Below, piece by piece: positions 14,601 to 29,600 of a stretch of DNA of 64,000 nucleotides. A program made the translations under genes and the position numbers. Within the stretch, counting starts at the first letter, position 1; every line of letters starts with the position of its first letter. Source of the stretch: Monarcha castaneiventris obscurior (lineage: Eukaryota > Chordata > Aves > Passeriformes > Monarchidae); the NCBI GenBank assembly GCA_026261815.1, contig JAMPIT010000476.1, forward strand, positions 4,305,501 to 4,369,500, in the 5' to 3' direction. The notes beneath the pieces were generated by a model. That model did no database searches and was not told where the DNA came from. It worked only from the letters and a program-made list of their open reading frames with translations.

Positions 14601-17600
14601 TAGTTTTATCGAAAGTAACAGAACAGATGGTAGAAGTTCATAAATATTTAAAAGGAGACAGCATAAAAGAGCAAAGGAGTTATTGGGGATAATACACAGG
14701 GGAACCTATCAGAGTGAAAGTTGAAAAGTGAAAGGAAAGGGTAGACTAGAAGTTTTGCACTATAGCAACTATTGACTAGGCTATGCAGAGAAAATTAAAG
14801 AGAAGACACATTTTATTAAGATTTTTGTTTTAAAATACATGTACACATATCAGTAATTATACAGTATTTTTAATATAAAATAATATATACATTGCATGTA
14901 TTGGTGATCCACTGCTGAAAAAAATTAATAGAAAAACAGATAGATTATTGAGCAATTAATTAGCTACCCTTTTGTTCACAACCATGCTGACCTGCCAGCA
15001 AGTCCCCAACTCCCAGTCCATATAAAAATAAAAATTAGAAGATAAGTAACAGTTGCTTCAGGATGGGAACAATATACAGGACGAAGGAAATGAGCAACAT
15101 GACAGCACAACATCCTAACCAGGAAATAGTAATATTGGTAGAAACTGCTACACCAGTCCCCCTAAAATGAGATAGAAAACAAAACAAGAGATACTTACTA
15201 GTTGGGTATATACACTTGTTTTAGCTTGCTTTCTGCTTCTGCTGCTTTCAATCGTTTCTTTGAATAGAAAAAAGAAAACAATTAAAATAAAAAGAAAATA
15301 AGAGCCACCTTACCTGAGTCAAGTAACAAACCTATAAGGACTTCAGCAGTTATTTACTGGGCAGCTACCATTAAATCTTCTTCCAACAAGAAAATATTCA
15401 CTGAAGACAATTGTGGGCATCAATTGACTATGCAGCTTTGCAAAAAAGTCAGAGAGATGCCAAGCTACTAATAATGAGGGCAAACTTTTCATTCCCATTC
15501 ACTTCAATTCAGATTCCTTTTTTTTAAAAGCTTTTATTTGCCCTGCAGAGGATGATCTGACATGTCAGTGTTGATTCTCCATCAAAACATCCACCAACTG
15601 GACAGTAACAGGTACAACAACGCAACCTCTCCATCACAGTTCCTCAACAGCTGCGCCAACTCATTCAAAGTTTCAAGTAAGACTTTTGTGTCGATACCCC
15701 TAAACTTCTGAAGGCTCAGTGACACTGGAGATTTTTCTTTAGACATTAAAAAGGTCAAGAACTCCTTTTCTAACTCAAACCTTCACCCCTTAAACAGTAA
15801 GAGAGACACTCTGAGATTCAAGTTTTCTCTTTATTACATTTGCAAAATAAATTTAGGGTGAGCCTCTGGAGGTCTCTAGTTCAACCCCCTGCTCAAAGCT
15901 GGTACCAGCTGTCTGCATAAAGCCGTGACAATGTTTTCCAGACAAGCCAGCAGCATAGGGATATTCCAGACAAACAGGTTAGCCAAACATTTTCTATGCA
16001 GCAGCCTCAAGGCACAGTCTAAGAAAATAATTGTAAAGCTGAAGTCAGTATCTTCATAGAAGCAGGAAGCACCAGAAAACATAGTAAAATTGAAGAGGGT
16101 GTCACTGAGGAGCTGGACAAACATAAAAATTGTTTTTACAGACACACCACAGAAACACATAGAAACAACAAAGTAAGTGTTTCCTGTAAGCATAAAGCTT
16201 TTATCAGGACAGTTTTAAACAACAATTTTCTATATGACAATCTGCCAGTTCCTCACCAAAGCTTTCTAGACTCCCAAAGAATTCCCCTCTTCCCTTTTCC
16301 TGCAAATAACAGTCAATCTATCTTAGAAATCAGAGAATGAAGTTGTCAGACAAGAGAGCAAGGAACGAGAAAACAGAACCTCTGAAAGTTATCCTGAGAC
16401 TACAGCTACACCTTCAGAGTGGGACTCCTGGCTGACTCCTTTCTGCTGGAGCAGGCCAGTTTCCCAGACTGTTTCTGTTAAAACTCACCTAGGACAAGAA
16501 CTGCTGCCTGAAAACTGGCCTCAAGAAAACCCAGATGAAGATTTTGCGGATATAATCCTTATCAATCCCACAGATGTGCAGGAATCAGTAACACACATTT
16601 TGCTGCCAATCAGCGATGGAACTGAAGAGGTTCTCCTGAATACAAACTGCATGTTCAAACTGAACATTTTCAAGCCACCCTAACTGAGCATCTTTATGTA
16701 AGAAACAAAGCCACCCAAAGGGGGGCCCCAAGAAGTGCTGTCACAATGGTTCTCCAAACAGCACCAGAAATCCTCCTCTACCTTCCAGAGAGACACTACA
16801 CAAAAAAATCATCCTTTAACAAAATGCATGCTCAGGCACCTTCCTGCTCAGGAACTGCAGCCTGTTCCACACACAGCCTCAGCTAAAAAAGAGGACTTCC
16901 TGCTCCAGGCACAGATTGCCATGGGCACTTTACATCAGCAGATGAACGGCTACAGAGCTCATAGTCTCCCCAGGAAATACATGGAAATCCAACACCAGAT
17001 TCTGACAAACAGCTTAAAACACTGCTTGATGATCAGCACCAGAATCCAATTTCCTTGAGAAAGGAAATTCAGAAAAATTTCCACTGGTAGAGAACTGTTG
17101 TGTTTTTTAAATTTATAGATTGCGAGAGGAAAAAGCTGTGTTTTCTTGACAACATCTCCGATGGGGACTATCTGGCATCATTATGTTATGACAGTTTAGG
17201 AAATCTATGAATTCAAGAGCTTCATCCAAGCACAAAGCATTATCAGCAACTGAAATATTCCCCTGTGCACAACATGAAGTCATCTGCCCTTGGGGACATG
17301 GCTAATTTAGGGTATTAAGCAGCATTTTAGTAAACAGGTGATGAATGTCAACCTCCCCCCACAGATTTCCTTCGTGATGGATGACCATGGAGCAAGCCCT
17401 GAGATAAGAACTGCCATAAGTCACCTAGACCTCACCACACCCTCCTCTCCTACAGCTGCCTGGGGAGCAGCACAGCACACGACAAATGGCACACACCCCT
17501 ATTACAAACAGCAGACCAGGGAAATTGAGGGTTTCCAGAAGGTACTACAATACCCTGGGTAAGAAGAGGCTTTGCACTAAGTACCTGCAGCTGTGGGCAA

Positions 17601-20600
17601 TCGATAGACCAGATATGATGAGTTTCTTATTTCCTGACTGTGACTGATCCCAGAGGGTACAAAAGAAAGGTGCCTGAAATGTAGTCATACACAATTTCAG
17701 AATAATCCCTTCTGTGAGAGAGTGCTTTGGTAGGTCCTTTGCCAGTTATTAATTGATATGTGCCTGAAGCATATTTATGCTATAAATTCTTAATGCTGTC
17801 TGATGTAGTTATTAATGTCCTCACCCCCAAGAAAAACTCAGAACATTTGTAACTTTTTCTAGTAGTTTGGCCTAAAAAAAAATCTTTTCTCTGAGTTATT
17901 TATATACACAGATCTTAAGTATATCCTCTTATTTACCTCATCATATTTTTCCCATCTATAAAAGGAAGATATTACCAACTTGTCTATCCCACAGGGACCA
18001 AGGGATTAAAGTACTAAGCACTGTACATCCAAGTTGGTGCAAACATCTGTCCTTTATATATCCTCTCCCAGATTTGACATCCTATCCCCTGTGCCTGAAA
18101 GAGTTTTACAATAGGTGATAGAGCAAATGCTTGTGGTTGTGTTCTAAAGAGCGAACATTTATAAAGAGGAAATAAAAGAAGAAATCCAGGAACACTGTGG
18201 ATATTTCAACATCCACAACACAACAGTTGGGTTGGTGGACAGCATGGGATGCCTCAAAACATCCTCAAATCTCGAGCCTTTATTAGTTTATGATAGGGAA
18301 GATAAATTACGCCTTCCTGATTCAGAGGAGAACTTTCACACTGTTTATTCTTTTTCAAACCTCTGAACATACAACAGAGGTCAGGGAGGTGGGACAGAAG
18401 AGGGAATTAGTCTATGATGCATTTGGGAGAAATGCAGCTGCCTGTGCTCCAGCAACACATCTCAGAATGGATGGGTTGTACCTATGGTATCTAGCAATTC
18501 TGGCAAGAAAGTGACTGAGTTCCATACTACCATAGGTTTAACAGGAGGCGTTTGGGGATAAAGCATCCCACAAATGTGGAAAAACCTTTCATTGATGTTA
18601 TTTCTACACTTCAGCACACAGGACTTTATGAAGGCTGGTACACTAAGACATCATTCACAGCTCTGGGCTAGGTACAAAGCAAGCTTGCTTCCCTTAAAAA
18701 AGGTGTTTTCTATCTGCATCAAGACTGACCCAGAGATCCCTACCTCATGGAGTCAAATCTAAGGGCACTTCCGCTTTCCCCAGTGTGTTCTCACCATGCA
18801 GACCTTAAAATCAACTTTCTCTGTCTATTCCCTACTACACTTTTCTAACGGCACTTCCACATAAGAAATAGAACTGTAGAAATTGAGTGTTTGATCTTCT
18901 CCTTGAAGTCACCTGCTCCTCAGATGCAAATAAAAATGGAAGAAGTAAATTAAAGTCATTAACTCTCAGAAAGAATGTGACTAATTCAAAGTCATCTGCC
19001 CCTGCCAAGCCTCAAGCTTGTTTCAACCTTTGAAGGTTTAATGTTTTAAAGTTTTTAGGACTTCCCCTAATGATAAGCACAACAGTAGAAGCACTTAGTC
19101 TTTAAAAAAAAAAAATCACCCTGGAATTCACAACTATGTAAGAACAACCTCTACACCGAATGAAAATGTAGGCATAGCCAAACACCTCATCAGCCCTCAG
19201 AGCTCTCAATCACTGGTAGAAGCCAACAAACAGCAGTTAATCAGTCAAAGCCATTTCAAACCTTCCCTAATCAGAAATATACACTCTCGTGTACGGTCGT
19301 GGGGTGACACAGAAAATCTGTCCCAAGAAAAGAATGTGTTTGAAGGAGACCCAGGATACTGAATTTGGAATGCATCACCTCAATTTTCTTCAAGACAACT
19401 CTGAAAGGGTGTTACTGACAGGACAGCTCTTGGGATCACTGTGGATATTCAGGAGCCTGCACTAAACCACCAATTCTGTGTTGACACTGTAGTAGAATTA
19501 GTCCTTCTAGCAGCTCTGTTCTTGGAGAATCAGTCCTTCTTGAGTTGACTGAACTCCTACTTATGCTGGTAATTTGCAAAAGCATGGTCTAACTAAAGCC
19601 AGATAAAAATTACTGGATAAGAGATCCAAGTGCACGCTCCAAAAGAAGTCAATTTGCACACATCTCCATCTTGGTGTCCTACTCACAAGACAAGGAAGTG
19701 CTGCATTGAGCCTTTTGATCTGAGGTACACCAAGCATGAGTACAAATTATTGTTCAGTTCTCAGAACAGGCTTTCTGTTGAAGGCAACTCAAAATGTCCC
19801 TTCCGCAATGGCAAGAAACAGGTAGATTCTAATTCAGGATTATGGCAATGTTTCCTCATGCCAAGAAAATGTCAAGGGAAATATAGAAGGATGTAAACAG
19901 CTCCCAACTAACTGCTGCTTCTTCATCCAATTAGTTGGTAGCAAAAAATCTTCCCTCCTATGTTTTGTATCTCACAGAAATACAGACAATTTAAATGCAC
20001 TTTTAATGCTCATTCAGACAAAGATTTTACAAGAATAAGCAAGTTATTAATACTTTTATTAAACACTCTAACATACAGACTTGGAATATAATTTAATCAT
20101 CTTCTTGAAAAGAGGGAAGTGGAAGTGCGACAACTTGAGATACACACTTTGCACATCCTTACTTGGGATACTTTCAATATCTTATGTACAAAAACACTGT
20201 CAGCCTCGGAACCATTTTGTGGTATTAGACCAAGGGAAGAGTCTGCATAGAACAAACACTATGAAGAAACAGATGGAAAAAGTGGCAACAGATGTACTCT
20301 GCCAAAGACTTTGCACTCATCAAGTAAAGTATAAATGTAATACACCATTATTTGAACTACAGTTTCCTATGCTTTCTCTTTGTGGTTACATACAGATAGC
20401 TCTCTCAAGCTTTTTATAAATGTTTCATGGTATTATTTGCTTGTACAAGCTGGGAATTTGAGATGAGGTCTTCAACTCAGTTCAGACCTAATTGATGCGA
20501 TATCTCTGCACTGCAACTTCTACCTGTTCAGCTTATATTGTCTCCTAAGTGCAGAGTCTCTAACTGGAAATTTTCCCCAAATCCCACACCCTGGTAAACT

Positions 20601-23600
20601 CCTGGGCAGCACATGTAAGGTACAGCACAACCATGAGAGAAAACCCAGTGCACAGGAATAGAACAAAACAGTACAAGAAACTGTAGGTTTGTTGTGTTTT
20701 TTAAATGCTGCAAGAACAAATCATCAAAGTCTTCACATAACTATTTCCTCTGCAATTTTGCCTATGTAAAAACAAACTTTAGGAAAATGGAGAAAGCAAT
20801 GGGTAAGGAAAAGCCATGAGCATTATTCTTCCCCACCATGCCAGCTTCCATCACCATCACACTTTCCTACCACCCATTTCCATACTGGAAGGAGAAGTTT
20901 CAGTCAAAGAATGAATTTGGGGAAATAGTGGAATAAGGATGCCACGAATATTTTTATTAAAAGTAAAACAATTGATGTGAAGAAGAGTTTAATTTGTCCT
21001 GAGGGTGCAAAGAAAATGGTAAAAATCACATTACAACATACGCCAAACATTGGTCAGTGCTTCGGGCATCTAGTCTTTACCACAGACTGAATTTCCAAGG
21101 AAACAAGTTAAGGCAGGACATTTTCACAATTCCACTTTTTCTAATACTTCAGATAGATGCCTCAGCTTAGGACTGATAATTATAATGAAAAATCCATTCT
21201 CAATTTCTCCCTTCTTTTACTTAGTTTTCCTGTTAAATACTATAAGTAGTTTTCAGCAACTGATACTCTGCAAGATTTTGCATGCTGCTTGCATAGTGCT
21301 TGCTTTATTTCAGGGACCAACCAGCCTTCGTATTTAAACAAGCAGAGATAAAAATTATTGTAAACACTACTCAAAGTTGATTCTCAAGTATAATGAGTCT
21401 GGGAATTTGAGCCAGTGACACTTCCCAGGTAAACACTTCACTCACAGAGCTTACATGGGGCAGCCTCGTGCATCTGCCATCCAAGTCATGGGCAGGCAGT
21501 GGTAGGGAATCAGCGTGGGGGCCTCTTGTACAGCAACTGCCCTCCCCAAAAAAGACACTGAAGTTAATGCTGACCTTGAACTCCACAGTCAGAAAGTAAA
21601 TGCACTGCCTTCCTTCCTCTGCTGAATTTCCAGACATTAGAAAGCTCCAAGCAAACAGGGTAGCAGCAAACATGAAAAGAATGCACTCTTGCCAATGCTG
21701 TTTGTATCTATAGAAGGGCTGATGAGTTTAATGACAAGAGATTGTTCTGATCATAAGAGAATCCACCTATTCAAAAGGCTGAACCCCAAGAGGGAGAATA
21801 GAGAAACAAAGCTTGGTTTCACAGGCAAAAAACCCCAACTTCTGTTAGAATGAAAGAGGTGATTCTGACTCTCTTACCTGCTGAACGTATCTGTCTGTAG
21901 TTTTCCACATATAGTAATATTCTATAATGCTTGTTAAGGACTTCCATGGGAGCTAGGGACACAAAGGAAAAGCAGCATTCATTGAAGGAAGCTGGCACAC
22001 AGTCTCACTGAAATTCACAGGATTCTTCTGACTGATGGTTTGCAGCAGAGTCTTGCAACTACTAACCCTCCTCAAAAAAAAGAGAGTCTGAATCTACAAA
22101 GGGGATTAGATGCACAGGGGACCCATATTAAATTAAATGTCCTTTCAAAAAACCCTGAGCTTTCAGTGTAAAAGTGGAACAGGCTACAGGTAAATCTTCA
22201 TGCTGCACTGGCTCCACAGCAAACCATTCAAGAGAGGCACAATGTGGAAGGGAGCCCACAGGCTCAGACTCGCTGCTTAAGCAACAGAGACTCAAGCAAG
22301 AGTCACAACTACAGCATCACAGTTCTGATACGCTTGGCTTCAATGGAGCTGGCCCATTAAAAAAAAAAACCAAAAAACAAACCAAAACGAACTGCTAACA
22401 GAATTATGCCCTGCCAGCTCTGTTCTCTGTGTGGGAAGCACGAGGATTTCAGCAGGACCACAGAGTGTTGCTGTTTCCAAGTCCCTCTAAAAGATCAGAG
22501 CACAAGACAAACAACACTGAAACTTGTTTTGTTCCAGAGGACTTGAACAGCGACACAGTGAAACTTGGCTCTCCTTATAGCACTCCATTCAATCTGCAGG
22601 CTGAGCATCGAGGGTGGAGCTTTGGCCAAACTACAGGACACTTCCCTTGGATGCCCAGGATTCCTTCTGAAAACTTTCAAAAGGCCCCTTCTGAAACCAC
22701 ACTGTAAAGGTGACTACATTTTCATGTTTCAGAAGGCCCAATACTTATTCTCCTTCAAACACAAATTAATCTAGAGCAGCTCAGCTGTCACAACACTTTC
22801 GTACATCCTCCCTCAGCTGTAGTGGAACAGATGATCCTAAATTAACGTTTCTAAAGGAAAAGTGATCATCTGTGATTTGAAATTCTGACACTACACCAGG
22901 CTGTCACCAGTATGAGGTCTGCCTTTCCCCACTTTACAGCAAGACGCATGCTCCAGTTCAAAGCTCCCTTGTTTGACACAATGAAAAACACAGTTCAGAC
23001 AAGCTGCAAGCCAGCTCTGTCACCAGTCAGAGCCAGTTGCCGTGGTGGCCCCCTTTTTATATACTTACAAAATCTTGCTGAATGTCAGTGAAATCTTTTC
23101 CATATTTTTCTAGTGCTTCCTCGAAGAGGTTTGCCTCTGAAGCAGACCACTCCTCCATCTCATCTCTGCACAGGACCGGCCCACCTTGTGGCACAAGCGC
23201 AGAGATTGCCTTGGAAATGTCATAGACATTTTTGTGCAAAGTGTCCATAGCGTGGAACTACGGGGTTGGAAAGAAGAAAGAGAAATGTAAGGACAAGTAT
23301 CTGGGGGGGAAAATGTTTAACAGTGAAACAGCAATGACAGATTTTGCACTGAGATTTGAAGGCGCAGTATTCTATATCTAATACAAAGTCAGTAAAAACT
23401 TGTTCCAACCTCATACTGACTGTAGCTGTCAGTGTACAAACCTAACACTCACTAACAGTGAGGTTTGTGGAACACAAGCCCTTGTGTATCAGTAATTCCT
23501 ATCAGCTCCTCACCAGCACCACCACTGCAGCACTACTGGTAAGAAAACGCACAGGACAGACCCACTCCCCCCAGGACTGAGCTACCATCCACAGATGGGG

Positions 23601-26600
23601 CAAGGAGATAGAGGTCCAAGGGCGTTTCCTCACAGACACAGCCATGCATTGTGTCAAATAATCCACAAAAATTTCATATATGAAAAAAACAAGACCAGCA
23701 ACACATGTATACATCCCCACCAAAGGGCAGAAACCTCAAAAAAGATTCAAGTTAAGTCACACATCACAGCTGAGTAGGAAAAAAGAATGACTCTCAGGGG
23801 CAATTACTCCTCAGAAAGCCGAGCCATGGCTGTCTGCAACTTGTGATTTACGAGGGCTGAGAACACACTGCAAGGGAGAAATTGCTATTAGTAAATGAAA
23901 GCTTGGCTTTATTTCCCCGTTTCTGCAGTTTTAATCAGGATGTTATTTGCCTTTCATCATACCAGTTTTGTGCACGTGCATAATTAACCTACATTGTTCT
24001 AGACTAGAATTTGTTCTACAGATACGTTTACATTACTCCAGTTATGAGGTGAGGCTTTGATAACAGTTCTCTGGAGACTTCATAAATTTTATTCAAATTT
24101 TCATTAAAGTTTCTGTAGCATAAAAGTTCAAGTTTTTTCCCTTTCCTTGATCTACTCAGCAACATTTATGATTATAAAAACTTAACAATATCACTACTCC
24201 TTAGGTACTCTAAACTGGAGCTCATAAAAGAGAGTATCAACTGGCATTTCTTATCTGACCACAAGCTTTTCCCCCAGACATCCTTGGTCAATCTCACCCA
24301 AGGATGCCAGTGAGTCTGATGTTGGGGAAGTGATGAGGAATGGCTTTCTGGCACTGTAACATTACAGACAGGCTGACAATAATTTGCATTCTTCTCAAGA
24401 GAGCTACTGAGCCCATGCAAGGGATGGGCTGTCAAGCATGTCATCAGAATATTTTAATAAAACTAAGCAAAAAAAAAAAATTATCTCATAGTATTATCCA
24501 CAATGGATTATAAGAGGCACAAGGCCAGAAGAAGTTACTTCATCTGTAACTAAAGGATTCCTTTACAAAGACAGGGTCTGCTTCACAGCAAGCCACCATT
24601 ACAATCCATCTGCCCCTCTCTCTTTGCCAACTGTTAATGCTGAGGTGAATATTTTACATCTCGCACAAACTTAAGGTCCTCTAAAAAAAAGATCTTACCA
24701 GTGTGATGTCCCTGGAGGCTGCTGCAGCACTCATGTGCAAACTTGGCTGTCTGACAGAACTACTGCAATCCAAGGCTCGGGCAAACGTACCAACAGACCT
24801 GAAAGAAATTAAACACAGCATTAACTTCGCATGCAAACCCAGCATAAATATAAACACCCAGCCAACACTTTCTGAGATGAGCAGACTCCATTTCCCAGTT
24901 ACAAGATTACATGATTTGGCGTTCATTCTGAGCCAGAGACCGTTCTCTCCAAATGCGGTTTGTTATTATGAACGCTTTACTCTACTTAGTTCATATGACT
25001 GAAGAGGCTTAGGAGTGGGAGAGGAAACAGAGAAAGACTCAAGGGTCACCAACGGGGAGTTCTGAGCTACTCTCTTATCCCTTATCTCCCAAGAGACTTG
25101 CGCTGCAACAGGAACAGAGCACAAGCAAGCTTTATGAAAGATAATAGTCTGTATCACAATGGCAAGAGCAGTGCTGCACTGTCCACAGGTACAGAGACAG
25201 ATGCCAAGACCAGACACAAAAAATGCAGCAATGCAAGTCTTTTTCTAAAAGTTTCAGAAAAATTAAAAATAATATTATTTTACAACTTAACATTGTATAA
25301 TACATATCATAAAGCCTGCATAATACAGCAATTCTCAAATACTTCACAACTCATCATTTCTGCATCTGAAACCACAATCCCCATGTTCTTCATCTTATTC
25401 CTAAAGAAATTAGTTGGAGAAACCTGTAACAAACATTGGTTCTCGAAATTCCTACTCCCCTGCCTGCTTGCTACACCACATGGGTGAAACACCTGTGCTT
25501 CTGCACAGTGAACTGGAGCTTAACTCCTCTGAGCAAGTACAACAACAAAAACAGGTGGGTTGGGTTTTTTCCCCTTCACTCAGGTCACTTCCCCAAACTA
25601 GTTGAGAGCGCAGAAGAACACACTAGTGCCAAGCAGTGCAGGAGTAGGAAAGGTAAATGTTTAAGCAGTAGTTGCCATCAAACATCTAATTTTGGCCAAA
25701 ATCCAAACCCACCTCCCCCATCCAAGTGTCTGTGGCGATTCACACTTCGCCCTCTTCCCAGCCTCCCAGTCACTATCGCCATCCCTGCCTCACAACTCCC
25801 CCGTGCCCAGCTTTAGCTGAACTGATACTTCTGTGTGTGTGTGTGAACTAATTATAAACTGTAATGCTTTGCTGATTCTAAACAGAAGCAATTCTTGTAC
25901 TCATCTTTGCAGTGATTCTCATTACAGCCCCACCTTGCAGCGGCTGGATCAGCAAACCCAGTGGGTAGCACTGAACTGCCAGAAAGAACCACTAAAACCA
26001 GCTCTGCCACCAGAAACCTACACAAGGTGGGAACTCCCATCACAATGCAACTCCATAGTCACTACAAACCAACCCACATGAAAAACCAAGAAGGGGGAAA
26101 GAGGAAAAAAAAAAAAAAAAGGCAGACAGAACCAGAGTTCATCTATAAAGATACCACCTAAAACACAAAGAATTTGGAGAGTTACCTGTTTATTTTTCCC
26201 CCAAATTATTCAGTCACCAATTGCTATGACAGCCTAAAATTTAATACAAGCTTCTGTTTATATAAATGCATACCGATTAATTAGTTCAAGAACCTTTTAA
26301 AAAGGGAAAGTTGATCACCAAAGATTGCTCTGGGCTTAACTAAAAACATCATCAGTACAGATTTGCAGGGATTTATTTTATTGCGCCTACCCTTTTGGAA
26401 TCTAGGCATTAGAAAGCATCCTCACTCCATCATCACAAGCATTTACCAGAAATCTTAGCAAACCATTAATGGATGTTAAAATGTCACTGATTTTGAAAAA
26501 GGCAGTAAACGAACAGAGCAAAGAACTGCCAAGAATTTAATTCAGTAAGTCTTCTGCATGCTGACCAAAGTATTTGAAAAACCCCACCAATTACAGGATC

Positions 26601-29600
26601 ACTTTTATATGCAACTTGCTTTGCTTTTATGAAACTAAGTTGTAAATCTGAGAAGCTGTTTCTAAAGTCATGCTATTCCCGCATGTAAGGCATGTAAAAT
26701 ATCCCTCATTTCAAAATGAAGCAAGTGAATCAAGCAACAAAAACCAGCATTCATGCTAATAAAACAAGAATATAAAGTGCTTGGAAGAGTTACTAACATT
26801 TACTTCTTCAAAGGAGACGTAAAATACTCTTACCGTGCTACCACCAGGAACTGGTCTATCTGCTTGTCTACTAGTGGGTTAAAGGCTTCCCAAACTTTTG
26901 TTTCAAGTTTTGACTGATCTCTTCCATCATCCTCACCTGGTTGAAAAACAAGTCAGAAATATTTAGTATGGCTCTTTTAAAATAAAAGTACTTTCTAGAT
27001 TACTTTTTTATCTCACAATAATGTCACTGTTAGCCCACCTCAGTTACTCTGCCTGACAGGCCACTGTGAAAATTTCACTCACTTATTTGTATGTGACAAT
27101 TTTAGCTTGACACACACAGCAACACAGCTCATCTGAAAAGGACAATCAGATTTTCACAAACTGATGTCAAAGGATATGTCATAGGAAACAGAGTACATCT
27201 TTCTCCAAACTAGACAGTTTCTTTTCAGTTTCTTTCCCCAGCTCGTCTGTCTTCCTCCTTTATCATGTGGCAGTTCCAGGAAACAGACACACTCCCAGCT
27301 GCTCTGAGCAGGCAAAGAGTAGCTGGTTCAACCCATGTCAGCTGCTTTCTAGGGGGAAATCATGGCATCAGACACTCTTATTTTCCTGAGTCTAGACAAA
27401 CCAGAATACCCTAATAAAACACAGGAGCTACTGAGACTTCCTTCTTCTTTCTGCTTCCTTTGAAACATCTGGTGATTATCCTTTTCTGAAGCCCCACGTT
27501 GGCCCACTGAGGGAACAGGATGCCTTTCAGATTAGTTCATCCTCACTTAGGAGACTTGCCCAGCTGTTGAATAAATACCAGTTTCATAGACAAATTAAAC
27601 AAGCGTCCCGACCCATTCTTCTGCCTGTTTTAACATGAGGCTAACAGTGTAAGCAGAGGTTCTAAGCAAAGAGAGAAGCATCTGATTGCTTCCACATCTT
27701 GGCCCATCCAGACTGGATATCATCTTTCCAACACAGATCACAACCCTCTCTCTCTTAGGAGAATTTATGGATAGACCTTTCCCTCTGCATTACACAGGGC
27801 TCAGGAAAGAACAATTAGACGCCAACACTCCCCATCCCTCCCAGTTTTTCCACCCACTTTTGGATCTGTAGAGTACTGCAGAGACAACTCTAAAGTTAGT
27901 AACTATCTGATAAATATGGTTCCTGCTACTTCTCCCTCGTCCTCAGGCCAGTGTCCTCATGGTCCCACTGCTCCATGACATGGTGGGGGCAGCCTGAAGT
28001 CTCAACGCACACTCTGGCCAGCAAATTCTTCCTCCTGCCTATTCTGCAGGTGAGAAGTCTAGGCTGGCAGCCAACACTGGGATAGGGAGAGGGCTCCAGG
28101 GAAAAGGCACCCGGCAATAATGGGCAAATTGATGAGGGCAGACAGCATTTAATTGGCAGTAATTTGGGAGGGGCACTTATAGGGAAGTGAGGCTTGATTA
28201 AAAACACAAAAGGCTTTATAGATGTGATGGAAATTTGTGTTTCCCATGGAAATTCTAAAATCTCATAATAAAAAGAGTGCAAGCTCTGAGAGAGCCCATT
28301 AATTCAATTTATTTCAACAACTTTTATGATTTGGATGAATGCCCATTTAAAGACCCATTTGCAAGAGAACTAATTGCCTTCAGTGGGCAACAGCCTCAAC
28401 AAATCCAGCCATCAATGTACACATGGCCTGGCAGTGGAAACCACCTCCCACACCTAGGCAGGCCTCACACAGAAGTGGCCACATTCAATGTGAACTCTTG
28501 ACAATTTAAATAAATTACAGAAATTACCCTCTTTTAGTAAGTCTGTTATATCTGCCTGGTATCTGTTTCCAACTCGAATCTCTCCTTTATCAGCAAGCAG
28601 GGTCTTTTGTTGAGGATCATACACTAGTGAATAAAAGAAGAAATCCTAAAAATAAAACAAGAGCAAAAATGTTAAGTGTTAGTAGCTTTTACTTTCAGCA
28701 TTGCAACCATACTACCAAGTTTCTACAGTTTAAGTGTGTTCTTTTTACCTATATATAGATTTTAAAATTGGGTGAACAAAAAATTAATGAACCACCAGTT
28801 TTAAAACCCCATGTAAGTGCTGCCACTTTCTTCTACATTGCAAGGTGTTAGCTCTCAACAGCAGCCTCTCTCTTAACATACAGCCTCTCAAATTGAAGTG
28901 AACTCTGTAGTGAAAGCTGCTCTCACACAGTCAAGGCTCAGAAGGGCCAGGAGACAATTTTTAGTCACATCAGCTGTTTCAGAACACAAAACTGCCATAC
29001 CCCATACAATTACCACAGTCCAAATCAGCAGGATTAGATGCCAATGGCCTATCCACACAGAAATACCAATACAAATTGAAGCATAGCTTCAGAGTGTTAC
29101 AGCCAGACCAATGCAACCTCATAGAGACATGAAGCCCCAGACAAGCCCTGTGGCCTCTGCTGGGCTTGCTCCAGTCTGTCAATGTCTCTCTCATGCTGGA
29201 AGGCCCAAAGCTGGACACAAACTACACAAGTGGTCTCACAAGTGATGAAGTGAGGGGATGAATCCATTCCCTCCATCTGCCGGCTACACTCCTGCTAAAC
29301 AGACCACGATGTGCTCAGCTCTCCTTGTCACAGGGATGCACTGCTGACCAACTTGCCTGCCACCATCTAAGCTTAAACCACCATGTTTCTTTCTGCTTGT
29401 TATTAAGAGAGGGGCAGCAGATTTTGCAGCAGCAGTAATTAGCTGCAGGTGGCAATCCATTAATTTGTTGCTTTTGTTCAAGTAGATGAGGAAAAGGCTA
29501 AAATAGCTGCATGGCTTCCGCTACCTGGGTGTGTAAAATTAAAGCAAGAAGGCATTCCAGAATGAGAATGTTCTGCCAGTGCAGAAAAAGAAAACAGCCA

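Larger units (their letters stand above)
8883..15198 (-). other. MTA1: MTA1 intron 11
   Basis: A 6.3-kb intron. It contains the octamer/homeobox block near 11330-11480 and the SINE-like tail near 12405-12460. The rest is unique AT-rich sequence with no recognised gene. Confidence 0.85.
24799..26833 (-). other. MTA1: MTA1 intron 7
   Basis: A 2-kb intron containing the (TG)7 and poly(A) tracts. Otherwise unique. Confidence 0.9.
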
